Below are positions 45,519 through 56,535 of a stretch of 64,000 nt of DNA, piece by piece (the stretch's first letter is position 1; every line of letters begins with the position of its first letter). This stretch comes from Steromphala cineraria (Eukaryota; Mollusca; Gastropoda; Trochida; Trochidae). A program made the translations under genes and the position numbers. The stretch covers positions 19,640,171-19,704,170 of the forward strand of contig OU744724.1 in assembly GCA_916613615.1 (NCBI GenBank), in the 5' to 3' direction. Below the pieces are notes generated by a model. The model saw nothing but the letters and a program-made list of their open reading frames with translations. It was not told the DNA's origin and ran no database searches.

Positions 45519-46192
45519 TTCGCACTTAGCATAAGAGTGTAGACTAGTGATAATGGATAGTATTTTATGATATCATCTTCTTAACTTGACAGGATATTTT
45601 CATTGAATTGATCACACTTATATTCACTGAATTCACCCTGTACTTTGTCAGCAGAAACTCCAGTTGACAGATGGGAGACAGTACGGAATCTATCTTGTAA
45701 GTATTTCAAAAGAAAAAATTGGATCACTCCTTATAGCCAGCAACTTCTGCATTTTCAAGTTGCGAAAGATTAATGTTCTTGAAGTATCTCCCGACACTTG
45801 TGTAGAACTATGCTACATCCTATAAATTTATTGATTGTCTGTTGCAGCAGAACTTATGACAAGTCCTAAATCGTCTTGACACTGTCTGTCCTTGGAGGTT
45901 ACTTCAAAGTCTTGCTTCCCCTGCATGACCTTTAGCTGGACAATTATTATTTATGTTTCAATAACTCCTATTAAGCTTTTCATATATATTTTTTGCTGGA
46001 GTAAAGGTTAACATGGTCAAAGATAAGATATTTTCAAGAAGAAAATGGCAATATAACAGGAACCTTATAATTTCCACTGGTGAAAGAATTCAGTCAAATC
46101 TCTTAAGAGCTGAGCATCCCAATCCTTCAAGAGATGGTTTCTTCTGCCTTTTGTTAGCGCTGCATGCATAATGCTCTGTTTGATGATGTTAA
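45519..46192. other. No gene seen before the minisatellite
   Basis: Unique AT-rich sequence between the repeated field and the 27-bp array. Open frames are short. Confidence 0.3.
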
Positions 46193-47249
46193 CTGCCGCT
46201 TGCTTTCTGCTTTGACCTCCTGCTCCTTGCTTTCTGCTGTGACCTACTGCTCCTTGCTGTGACCTCCTGCTCCTTGCTTTCTGCTGTGACCTCCTGCTCC
46301 TTGCTGTGACCTACTGCTCCTTGCTTTCTGCTGTGACCTCCTGCTGCTTGCTTTCTGCTGTGACCTCCTGCTGCTTGCTTTCTGCTGTGACCTACTGCTG
46401 CTTGCTTTCTGCTGTGACCTACTGCCCCTTGCTTTCTGCTGTGACCTACTTCTCCTTGAATTGCTTTCTGCTGTGACCTACTGCCCCTTGCTTTCTGCTG
46501 TGACCTACTGCTCCTTGAATTGCTTTCTGCTGTGACCTACTGCTCCTTGCTTTCAGCTGTGACCTCCTGCTCCTTGCCTTCTGCTGTGACCTACTGCTGC
46601 TTGCTTTCAGCTGTGACCTCCTGCTCCTTGCTTTCAGCTGTGACCTCCTGCTCCTTGCTTTCTGCTTTGACCTCCTGCTCCTTGCTTTCTGCTGTGACCT
46701 ACTGCTCCTTGCTTTCTGCTGTGACCTACTGTTCCTTGCTTTCTGCTTTGACCTCCTGCTCCTTGCTTTCTGCTGTGACCTACTGCTCCTTGCTTTCTGC
46801 TGTGACCTACTGCTGCTTGCTTTCTGCTGTGACCTACTGCTCCTTGATTTCAGCTGTGACCTCCTGCCCCTTGCTTTCTGCTGTGACCTCCTGCTGCTTG
46901 CTTTCTGCTGTGACCTACTGCTGCTTGCTTTCTGCTGTGACCTCCTGCTCCTTGCTTTCAGCTGTGACCTCCTGCTGCTTGCTTTCTGCTGTGACCTCCT
47001 GCTCCTTGCTTTCTGCTGTGACCTACTGCTCCTTTCTTTCTGCTGTGACCTACTGCCCCTTGCTTTCTGCTGTGACCTCCTGCTCCTTGCTTTCTGCTGT
47101 GACCTACTGCTCCTTGCTTTCTGCTGTGACCTACTGCCCCTTGCTTTCTGCTGTGACCTCCTGCTCCTTGCTTTCTGCTGTGACCTACTGCTCCTTGCTT
47201 TCTGCTGTGACCTACTGCCCCTTGCTTTCTGCTGTTACCTCCTGCTCCT

Positions 47250-48980
47250 TGCTGTGACCAACTGCTCCTTGCTTTCTGCTGTGACCTACTGCTCCTTGCT
47301 TTCTGCTGTGACCTCCTGCTCCTTGCTTTCTGCTGTTACCTCCTGCTCCTTGCTGTGACCTACTGCTCCTTGCTTTCTGCTGTGACCTACTGCTCCTTGC
47401 TTTCTGCTGTGACCTACTGCTCCTTGCTTTCTGCTGTGACCTACTGTTCCTTGCTTTCTGCTTTGACCTACTGTTCCTTGCTTTCTGCTTTGACCTCCTG
47501 CTCCTTGCTTTCTGCTGTGACCTACTGCTCCTTTCTTTCTGCTGTGACCTACTGCCCCTTGCTTTCTGCTGTGACCTACTGCCCCTTGCTTTCTGCTGTG
47601 ACCTACTGTTCCTTGCTTTCTGCTTTGACCTACTGCTCCTTGCTTTCTGCTGTGACCTACTGCTCCTTGCTTTCTGCTGTGACCTACTGCCCCTTGCTTT
47701 CTGCTGTGACCTACTGTTCCTTGCTTTCTGCTTTGACCTCCTGCTCCTTGCTTTCTGCTGTGACCTACTGCTCCTTGCTTTCTGCTGTGACCTACTGCTC
47801 CTTGCTTTCTGCTTTGACCAACTGCTCCTTGCTTTCTGCTTTGACCTACTGCTCCTTGCTTTCTGCTTTGACCTACTGCTCCTTGCTTTCTGCTTTGACC
47901 CACTGTTCCTTGCTTTCTGCTGTGACCTACTGCTCCTTGCTTTCAGCTGTGACCTCCTGCTGCTTGCTTTCTGGTGTGACCTCCTGCTGCTTGCTTTCTG
48001 CTTTGACCTCCTGCTCCTTGCTTTCTGCTTTGACCTCCTGCTCCTTGCTTTCTGCTGTGACCTACTGCTCCTTGCTTTCTGCTGTGACCTACTGCTCCTT
48101 GCTTTCTGCTGTGACCTACTGCTCCTTGCTTTCTGCTGTGACCTACTGCTCCTTGCTTTCTGCTGTGACCTACTGCTCCTTGCTTTCTGCTGTGACCTCC
48201 TGCTCCTTGCTTTCTGCTGTGACCTACTGCTCCTTGCTTTCAGCTGTGACCTCCTGCTGCTTGCTTTCTGCTGTGACCTCCTGCTCCTTGCTTTCTGCTG
48301 TGACCTACTGCTCCTTTCTTTCTGCTGTGACCTACTGCCCCTTGCTTTCTGCTGTTACCTCCTGCTCCTTGCTGTGACCTACTGCTCCTTGCTTTCTGCT
48401 GTGACCTACTGCTCCTTGCTTTCTGCTGTGACCTACTGCCCCTTGCTTTCTGCTGTGACCTACTGTTCCTTGCTTTCTGCTTTGACCTCCTGCTCCTTGC
48501 TTTCTGCTGTGACCTACTGCTCCTTGCTTTCTGCTGTGACCTACTGCTCCTTGCTTTCTGCTTTGACCTACTGCTCCTTGCTTTCTGCTTTGACCTACTG
48601 CTCCTTGCTTTCTGCTGTGACCTACTGCTCCTTGCTTTCTGCTGTGACCTACTGCTCCTTGCTTTCAGCTGTGACCTCCTGCTGCTTGCTTTCTGGTGTG
48701 ACCTCCTGCTGCTTGCTTTCTGCTTTGACCTCCTGCTCCTTGCTTTCTGCTTTGACCTCCTGCTCCTTGCTTTCTGCTGTGACCTACTGCTCCTTGCTTT
48801 CTGCTGTGACCTACTGCTCCTTGCTTTCTGTTGTGACCTACTGCTCCTTGCTTTCTGCTTTGACCTACTGCTCCTTGCTTTCTGATGTGACCTACTGCTC
48901 CTTGCTTTCTGCTGTGACCTACTGCTCCTTGCTTTCTGCTGTGACCTACTGCTCCTTGCTTTCTGCTGTGACCTACTGCT
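47250..48980 (+). repeat. 722-bp higher-order repeat within the minisatellite
   Basis: A rare variant, ctggtgtgac, occurs at 47,971 and 48,693, 722 bp apart, with matching unit order around it. 722 equals 27 units of 27 bp minus 7, and the interval contains one 20-bp short unit (near 48,369). The arithmetic supports duplication of a whole block rather than independent variants. Confidence 0.75.
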
Positions 48981-49093
48981 CCTTGCTTTCTGCTGTGACC
49001 TACTGCTCCTTGAATTGCTTTCTGCTGTGACCTACTGCCCCTTGCTTTCTGCTGTGACCTACTGCTCCTTGAATTGCTTTCTGCTGTGACCTA

Positions 49094-50220
49094 ATGCCCC
49101 TTGTTTTCTGCTGTGACCTACTGCTGCTTGCTTTCTGCTTTGACCTACTGCTGTTTGCTTTCTGTTGTGACCTCCTGCTCCTTGCTTTCTGCTGTGACCT
49201 ACTGCTCCTTGCTTTCTGCTGTGACCTACTGCCCCTTGCTTTCTGCTGTGACCTACTTCTCCTTGAATTGCTTTCTGCTGTGACCTACTGCCCCTTGCTT
49301 TCTGCTGTGACCTACTGCTCCTTGCTTTCTGCTGTGACCTACTTCTCCTTGCTTTCTGCTGTGACCTCCTGCTGCTTGCTTTCTGCTGTGACCTACTGCT
49401 CCTTGCTTTCTGCTGTGACCTACTTCTCCTTGCTTTCTGCTGTGACCTTCTGCTGCTTGCTTTCTGCTGTGACCTACTGCTCCTTGCTTTCTGCTTTGAC
49501 CTCCTGCTCCTTGCTTTCTGCTGTGACCTACTGCTCCTTGCTTTCTGCTGTGACCTACTGCTGCTTGCTTTCTGCTGTGACCTACTGCTCCTTGCTTTCA
49601 GCTGTGACCTCCTGCCCCTTGCTTTCTGCTGTGACCTCCTGCTGCTTGCTTTCTGCTGTGACCTACTGCTGCTTGCTTTCTGCTGTGACCTCCTGCTCCT
49701 TGCTTTCTGCTGTGACCTACTGCTCCTTGAATTGCTTTCTGCTGTGACCTAATGCCCCTTGCTTTCTGCTGTGACCTACTGCTGCTTGCTTTCTGCTTTG
49801 ACCTACTGCTGTTTGCTTTCTGCTGTGACCTCCTGCTCCTTGCTTTCTGCTGTGACCTACTGCTCCTTGCTTTCTGCTGTGACCTACTGCCCCTTGCTTT
49901 CTGCTGTGACCTACTTCTCCTTGAATTGCTTTCTGCTGTGACCTACTGCCCCTTGCTTTCTGCTGTGACCTACTGCTCCTTGCTTTCTGCTGTGACCTAC
50001 TTCTCCTTGCTTTCTGCTGTGACCTCCTGCTGCTTGCTTTCTGCTGTGACCTACTGCTCCTTGATTTCTGCTGTGACCTACTTCTCCTTGCTTTCTGCTG
50101 TGACCTTCTGCTGCTTGCTTTCTGCTGTGACCTACTGCTCCTTGCTTTCTGCTGTGACCTACTGCTCCTTGCTTTCTGCTGTGACCTACTGCTCCTTGAA
50201 TTGCTTTCTGCTGTGACCTA
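49094..50220 (+). repeat. 658/469-bp higher-order repeats within the minisatellite
   Basis: The rare variant ctaatgcccc recurs at 49,094, 49,752 and 50,221. The intervals are 658 bp (24 units plus two 5-bp insertions) and 469 bp (17 units plus two insertions). The shared order is (aatgcccc)-(ctgctgc)-(ctttgacc)-(ctgtttgc). Confidence 0.75.
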
Positions 50221-50274
50221 ATGCCCCTTGCTTTCTGCTGTGACCTACTGCTGCTTGCTTTCTGCTTTGACCTA

Positions 50275-52244
50275 CTGCTGTTTGCTTTCTGCTGTGACCT
50301 ACTGCCCCTTGCTTTCTGCTGTGACCTACTTCTCCTTGAATTGCTTTCTGCTGTGACCTACTGCCCCTTGCTTTCTGCTGTGACCTACTGCTCCTTGCTT
50401 TCTGCTGTGATCTACTTCTCCTTGCTTTCTGCTGTGACCTCCTGCTGCTTGCTTTCTGCTGTGACCTACTGCTCCTTGCTTTCTGTTGTGACCTACTGCC
50501 CCTTGCTTTCTGCTGTGACCTACTTCTCCTTGCTTTCTGCTGTGACCTACTGCTGCTTGCTTTCTGCTGTGACCTCCTGCTGCTTGCTTTCTGCAGTGAC
50601 CTCCTGCTCCATGCTTTCTGCTGTGACCTACTGCTCCTTGCTTTCTGCTGTGACCTACTGCTCCTTGAATTGCTTTCTGCTGTGACCTACTGCCCCTTGC
50701 TTTCTGCTGTGACCTACTGCCCCTTGCTTTCTGCTGTGACCTACTGCTCCTTGCTTTCTGCTGTGACCTACTGCTGCTTACTTTCTGCTGTGACCTACTG
50801 CTCCTTGAATTGCTTTCTGCTGTGACCTACTGCCCCTTGCTTTCTGCTTTGACCTACTGCTGTTTGCTTTCTGCTGTGACCTACTGTTCCTTGCTTTCTG
50901 CTTTGACCTCCTGCTGCTTGCTTTCTGCTGTGACCTCCTGCTGCTTGCTTTCTGCTGTTACCTCCTGCTCCTTGCTGTGACCTACTGCTCCTTGCTTTCA
51001 GCTGTGACCTCCTGCCCCTTGCTTTCTGCTGTGACCTCCTGCTGCTTGCTTTCTGCTGTGACCTACTGCTCCTTGCTTTCTGCTGTGACCTTCTTCTCCT
51101 TGCTTTCTGCTGTGACCTTCTGCTGCTTGCTTTCTGCTGTGACCTACTGCTCCTTGCTTTCTGCTGTGACCTACTGCTCCTTGCTTTCTGCTGTGACCTA
51201 CTGCTCCTTGAATTGCTTTCTGCTGTGACCTAATGCCCCTTGCTTTCTGCTGTGACCTACTGCTGTTTGCTTTCTGCTGTGACCTACTGCCCCTTGCTTT
51301 CTGCTGTGACCTACTTCTCCTTGAATTGCTTTCTGCTGTGACCTACTGCCCCTTGCTTTCTGCTGTGACCTACTGCTCCTTGCTTTCTGCTGTGATCTAC
51401 TTCTCCTTGCTTTCTGCTGTGACCTCCTGCTGCTTGCTTTCTGCTGTGACCTACTGCTCCTTGCTTTCTGTTGTGACCTACTGCCCCTTGCTTTCTGCTG
51501 TGACCTACTTCTCCTTGCTTTCTGCTGTGACCTACTGCTGCTTGCTTTCTGCTGTGACCTCCTGCTGCTTGCTTTCTGCAGTGACCTCCTGCTCCATGCT
51601 TTCTGCTGTGACCTACTGCTCCTTGCTTTCTGCTGTGACCTACTGCTCCTTGAATTGCTTTCTGCTGTGACCTACTGCCCCTTGCTTTCTGCTGTGACCT
51701 ACTGCCCCTTGCTTTCTGCTGTGACCTACTGCTCCTTGCTTTCTGCTGTGACCTACTGCTGCTTACTTTCTGCTGTGACCTACTGCTCCTTGAATTGCTT
51801 TCTGCTGTGACCTACTGCCCCTTGCTTTCTGCTTTGACCTACTGCTGTTTGCTTTCTGCTGTGACCTACTGTTCCTTGCTTTCTGCTTTGACCTCCTGCT
51901 GCTTGCTTTCTGCTGTGACCTCCTGCTGCTTGCTTTCTGCTGTTACCTCCTGCTCCTTGCTGTGACCTACTGCTCCTTGCTTTCAGCTGTGACCTCCTGC
52001 CCCTTGCTTTCTGCTGTGACCTCCTGCTGCTTGCTTTCTGCTGTGACCTACTGCTCCTTGCTTTCTGCTGTGACCTACTTCTCCTTGCTTTCTGCTGTGA
52101 CCTTCTGCTGCTTGCTTTCTGCTGTGACCTACTGCTCCTTGCTTTCTGCTGTGACCTACTGCTCCTTGCTTTCTGCTGTGACCTACTGCTCCTTGAATTG
52201 CTTTCTGCTGTGACCTAATGCCCCTTGCTTTCTGCTGTGACCTA
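50275..52244 (+). repeat. 985-bp higher-order repeat, two near-identical copies
   Basis: Rare variants gatctacttctcc (50,409 and 51,394) and ctgcagtgac (50,591 and 51,576) are exactly 985 bp apart. 985 is 36 units of 27 bp plus four gaatt insertions minus one 7-bp deletion, and exactly these are present. The two copies differ at least at 51,090 (ttc versus tac). A third, rearranged copy follows to about 52,720 (ctgcagtgac again at 52,615). The near-identity means very recent duplication. Confidence 0.85.
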
Positions 52245-53745
52245 CTGCTGCTTGCTTTCTGCTTTGACCTACTGCTGTTTGCTTTCTGCTGTGACCTCCT
52301 GCTCCTTGCTTTCTGCTGTGACCTACTGCTCCTTGCTTTCTGCTGTGACCTACTGCCCCTTGCTTTCTGCTGTGACCTACTTCTCCTTGAATTGCTTTCT
52401 GCTGTGACCTACTGCCCCTTGCTTTCTGCTGTGACCTACTGCTCCTTGCTTTCTGCTGTGACCTACTTCTCCTTGCTTTCTGCTGTGACCTCCTGCTGCT
52501 TGCTTTCTGCTGTGACCTACTGCTCCTTGCTTTCTGTTGTGACCTACTGCTGCTTGCTTTCTGCTGTGACCTACTGCTGCTTGCTTTCTGCTGTGACCTC
52601 CTGCTGCTTGCTTTCTGCAGTGACCTCCTGCTCCATGCTTTCTGCTGTGACCTACTGCTCCTTGCTTTCTGCTGTGACCTACTGCTCCTTGAATTGCTTT
52701 CTGCTGTGACCTACTGCTGCTTGCTTTCTGCTGTGACCTACTGCCCCTTGCTTTCTGCTGTGACCTACTGCTCCTTGCTTTCTGCTGTGACCTACTGCTG
52801 CTTACTTTCTGCTGTGACCTACTGCTGCTTACTTTATGCTGTGACCTACTGCTCCTTGCTTTCAGCTGTGACCTCCTGCCCCTTGCTTTCTGCTGTGACC
52901 TCCTGCTGCTTGCTTTCTGCTGTGACCTACTGCTGCTTGCTTTCTGCTGTGACCTCCTGCTACTTGCTTTCAGCTGTGACCTCCTGCTGCTTGCTTTCTG
53001 CTGTGACCTCCTGCTCCTTGCTTTCTGCTGTGACCTACTGCTCCTTGCTTTCTGCTGTGACCTACTGCCCCTTGCTTTCTGCTGTTACCTCCTGCTCCTT
53101 GCTGTGACCTACTGCTCCTTGCTTTCTGCTGTGACCTCCTGCTCCTTGCTTTCTGCTGTGACCTCCTGCTGCTTGCTTTCTGCTGTGACCTACTGCTCCT
53201 GGCTTTCTGCTTTGACCTACTGTTCCTTGCTTTCTGCTTTGACCTCCTGCTCCTTGCTTTCTGCTGTCACCTACTGCTCCTGGCTTTCTGCTGTGACCTA
53301 CTGCTCCTTGCTTTCTGCTGTGACCTACTGCTCCTTGCTTTCTGCTTTGACCTCCTGCTCCTTGCTTTCTGCTGTGACCTACTGCTCCTTGCTTTCAGCT
53401 GTGACCTCCTGCTCCTTGCTTTCTGCTGTGACCTACTGCTCCTTGCTTTCTGCTGTGACCTACTGCTCCTTGCTTTCTGCTGTGACCTACTGCTCCTTGC
53501 TTTCTGATGTGACCTACTGCTCCTTGAATTGCTTTCTGTTGTGACCTACTGCCCCTTGCTTTCTGCTGTGACCTACTGCTCCTTGCTTTCTACTGTGACC
53601 TACTGCTCCTTGAATTGCTTTCTACTGTGACCTACTGCTCCTTGCTTTCTGCTGTGACCTACTGCTCCTTGCTTTCTGCAGTGACCTACTGCTCCTTGCT
53701 TTCTGCTTTGACCTACTGCTCCTTGCTTTCTGCTATGCCTTACTG

Positions 53746-53860
53746 TTGCCTACATTCTGGCCTCGTTTACTGCTGCTTGCTTTCGTGTCATGTTTGTATC
53801 TATTTTCTGTCTTGTTTACTGGTTAGCTTCTGTTTTGATTTACTGCTACGTTTTTTTATA
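53746..53860 (+). repeat. Degenerate right edge of the minisatellite
   Basis: Unit-like pieces (gtttactgctgcttgctttc, ttctgtcttgtttactgg) fade out here. Edge units are the most diverged, as usual in arrays that recombine internally. Confidence 0.6.
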
Positions 53861-54924
53861 ACCAAATTTGTATCTTTACATAATTATCTCCAGTCAGCTT
53901 GGTTTGTGTTATGTTCATATTTCTTGTACTGTGCTTTAACTACCCTCTTCAGTTTGTCATCATCCTTTCCTGATTTATCTGTTGACACAGGTTTATTTGA
54001 AATTGCATGTCATGCTCTCATGAGACTCCCATAGATACAATATTAATGTCTTACACTGTCAAAATGACATCCACCGGGTTGCAACATGCTTAAGAATCTA
54101 ACAGGACACAATGATTTATATTCTCTTAGAGAATATGACCTCTTGCTTCTCTTGTCAAGATAGTAATGCATACAGTGGAAAAATCTTCCAAGGAACGATC
54201 ACCTGAGACCTACTCAAATGCCATGTGTACTAAATGACAGGCACATCCTACAAAATAAATGTCTTGATCTTCTTCAGTATGAATAAACACGCCCGTAGTT
54301 TTTCGTCCCATGACTTTAGCATTATTACTTTCTAGTGAAAGGCAACTGTCTTAACTAATGTTCAATATTTGAAATATCTGTATCAAGGAGTATGAATATA
54401 TTCTCCAGTTGCCGATCCACTACACACCGGTTTGATACTGACTTGAAATGTTAATCTGTTAAGTCCATTGATGTCTTCACGACTGTTGGAAACTGTTTTG
54501 TTTTGTGTGTCATTAACGAAATTGAAAATACCTGACATTGTTTGTGTTACAGTTTCCTGCGTTTATGTTACAAGATCGGTAATCAATTCAGTTGTCTTCC
54601 TCTCTGAAGAAGCATACTTAAGCGATTTCGCTATCAGGCTTAAAGTATGAAACTTGGCATGAATGATAATTGGACATATATGTATTCATTTTGTCTAGGA
54701 TCCAAATTTTTCGACAGCGGGAACCTGGTCAAGTGACCAAACATCCAAAATGGCCGCCAAATTTCTTAAAAAATAATTTTAAACCATTTCAACCGCATTA
54801 TAGTGAATTTTCAAACAAAATGTAATATAATAAATATTATGACAAAAGAAGGACTTTCTTAATTTTTCGTAAATTTTCTCATTTCAATGAATATTTTATG
54901 AGAAAAATAGGTAAATTTCAACTT
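53861..54924. other. No gene seen
   Basis: Unique sequence. The 54.65-54.80 kb part, with atggccgccaaattt and gtcaagtgaccaaac, looks like a dispersed repeat, but no ends are visible. A 60-codon plus frame at 54,468 is unrecognised. Confidence 0.3.
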
Positions 54925-55497
54925 TTACAAAACAAGTCGGCATGGCTTTGGGAGGTTCATTTTGACTATTATTTTCTCAAATCTGACCTCATCATTTCTA
55001 ACAGCAAGTTCATTTGTATCACTATCTTCAACATATTTTACAAATTGTTGCATTGATTTATACGTTTGGCTCATTGTTTATTGTGCTGTTTTACAACTTA
55101 CAAGACCACCATGTGCAACGATGATATCGTCCCACAAATGACACAGAAAAAAGTTAAACCTTTTGATAAAATCTCGAGACCAAATTGTTGAATATGCCAA
55201 AGGAAATGTTTGTAAAACTTTTGGCAACTTTTTTTTACTAACACCCTTTTCACTGTATGCTTTATGTTTCAATTTCTTTTCTTCCCTTCCAGGTGTCACT
55301 TCGTAAAGTATGGACCAATCAGAGATAATGATAAGGAGGTGATGTATCCAATTTTCAAAGCGTTGCGCATGTTTGCAGCAATTATCTAACTGAATATACA
55401 TAAGATCATTTAATGTGATTTGGTTTGTTTTTAAGAAATAAATGATGTTTGATGAGTTATTTTGAAACATTGACATTGAGTGTTTCAGGCAATTCAC
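54925..55497 (-). pseudogene. Coding relic of unknown family with one in-frame stop
   Basis: The minus strand is open for 139 codons from about 55,497 (first codon GTG; first ATG eight codons in) to TAA at 55,078. It continues in the same frame for 48 more codons, to TAA at 54,925. Segments: HAQRFENWIHHLLIIISDWS, TPGREEKKLKHKAYSEKGVS, FPLAYSTIWSRDFIKRFNFF, and after the stop SMQQFVKYVEDSDTNELAVR. An open frame this long is unusual for the local base composition. CTT|GTAAGT just before the first stop could be a splice donor, in which case 55,084-55,497 may be a real exon. Not recognised; a transposon or gene fragment. Confidence 0.35.
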
Positions 55498-55574
55498 AGC
55501 GCATTTAAATATTTATTTAGATTGTATTTCATATTCTTTTTTCATTTAGTTCAAAAAATCGTTTTAAATGTTCA

Positions 55575-55926
55575 TTACCGCAATGCAGTAGCACGTATTT
55601 TGAAAAGTTTATATTTAATTTTTTTTATACGTGAATGCTAAATTTATTATTTTGATAGTGTCAAAAATCTCATTACGCAAACCAATCATCCATATCCACA
55701 AATTATAAAGATTCACATGGAGTTCATTGGCGGCCATTTTTAAGTGAACACCTTTTATTCATTTTGCGTATAAACATGGGAACGCACGGCTGAACTTTAC
55801 ATTATATATTTGATTAATTACTGCTTCATTTACTTTAAATGCATATTCATTCAATTGGAACCATTTATTTTCATTGTCCTCACATTACCTTATGTTCCTC
55901 CTACAAGCGTGCTACTGCCCCTTTAA
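55575..55926 (+). mobile_element. TTAA-flanked MITE, diverged copy
   Basis: The right end is intact (gcgtgctactgccccTTTAA). The left end is worn (ttaccgcaatgcagtagcac). The middle shares attcattggcggccattttt and caattggaaccatttatttt with the 39.0-kb copy. Confidence 0.7.
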
Positions 55927-56044
55927 AATCGTAAAAATTGCAGGAAAATAGTATTTGATGGCTCCTGGAACATGTATGAATACCACTAGATTCTGAAATA
56001 GTTTCAGAAGGAAGATTTGTTATTTCATTATCAATTATTGATTA

Positions 56045-56330
56045 AAGCCTTATGTTTATTCAACGAGACAGTTGCATAAACTGATTATTATGTTGCCATA
56101 TATGTTTGATAACTAAGACACATTTTCATGTGAACCGTCTTCTTCGACCTAAACGCTGACGAGCAAAAGAAGTTTGTCAGTCTGAGAAACCAAATCCACT
56201 TGACCTTTCATAGAGGTCTCAAGTCTTTACGGAGATCTGAAACATGAATGTCAAGTAGTCCTTGTGTGATAACAAGAACCGGCGATGATTACACATTCTG
56301 TGATGATTACTATAATACTTTGCTCATTTA
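56045..56330. repeat. Z block, copy 5 of 5
   Basis: Shares caacgagacagttgca, gtcagtctgagaaacc, gaatgtcaagtagtccttgt and acattctgtgatgattact. The cysteine codons readable in copies 3 and 4 are changed here, against a coding role. Confidence 0.5.
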
Positions 56331-56454
56331 TCATCCCATCTTACACACAATTGTAAAATGTCGCAATTTACTCTCATAAAAAGACTGCAATGGCCGTGTA
56401 TATTGACGATTTGTTGACCAGGTGACCAAGTGAAAAATCATTTTTTCTCAAATT

Positions 56455-56535
56455 TCTGAACGTCTCACACGCAACTGTATATATATATTTAAACTGGGCA
56501 ACGTTCATATCAGAGAAAATGATGTTAGAGTTTTC
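56455..56535 (-). promoter_or_regulatory. T block, copy 7 of 7, expanded TATA stretch
   Basis: The minus strand has AAATATATATATACAGTTGCG in place of TATAAATGCAGTTGCG, so the box is kept but lengthened. gtctcacacgcaactg and the 'cat(g)tcagagaaa' side are shared. Confidence 0.3.

Larger units (their letters stand above)
46193..53745 (+). repeat. Giant 27-bp minisatellite, ~280 units
   Basis: The unit is about 27 bp. Its commonest form has core tttctgctgtgacc followed by tactgctccttgc. Common variants are tac/tcc after the core, ctcc/ctgc/cccc at the end, and ctgctgtg/ctgctttg. A 32-bp unit (gaatt inserted: ccttgaattgctttctg) and a 20-bp unit (tttctgc lost: ccttgctgtgacc) recur. The unit is 20/27 pyrimidine on the plus strand and about 52% GC, far above the flanks. 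Length divided by unit gives about 280. Open frames (up to 340 codons of LLSAVTYCS repeats on plus, GHSRKQGAV on minus) follow from the unit length being a multiple of three. Confidence 0.97.

Noticed and set aside
46520..53544. Long open frames (up to 340 codons on plus, 205 on minus) in the repeat array
   Set aside because: They are automatic products of a 27-bp unit without stops in two plus frames and some minus frames. They start and end wherever 5- or 7-bp unit changes occur, and show no independent sign of coding.
46193..53745. CRISPR array
   Set aside because: Units are contiguous with no unique spacers, and the context is animal DNA.
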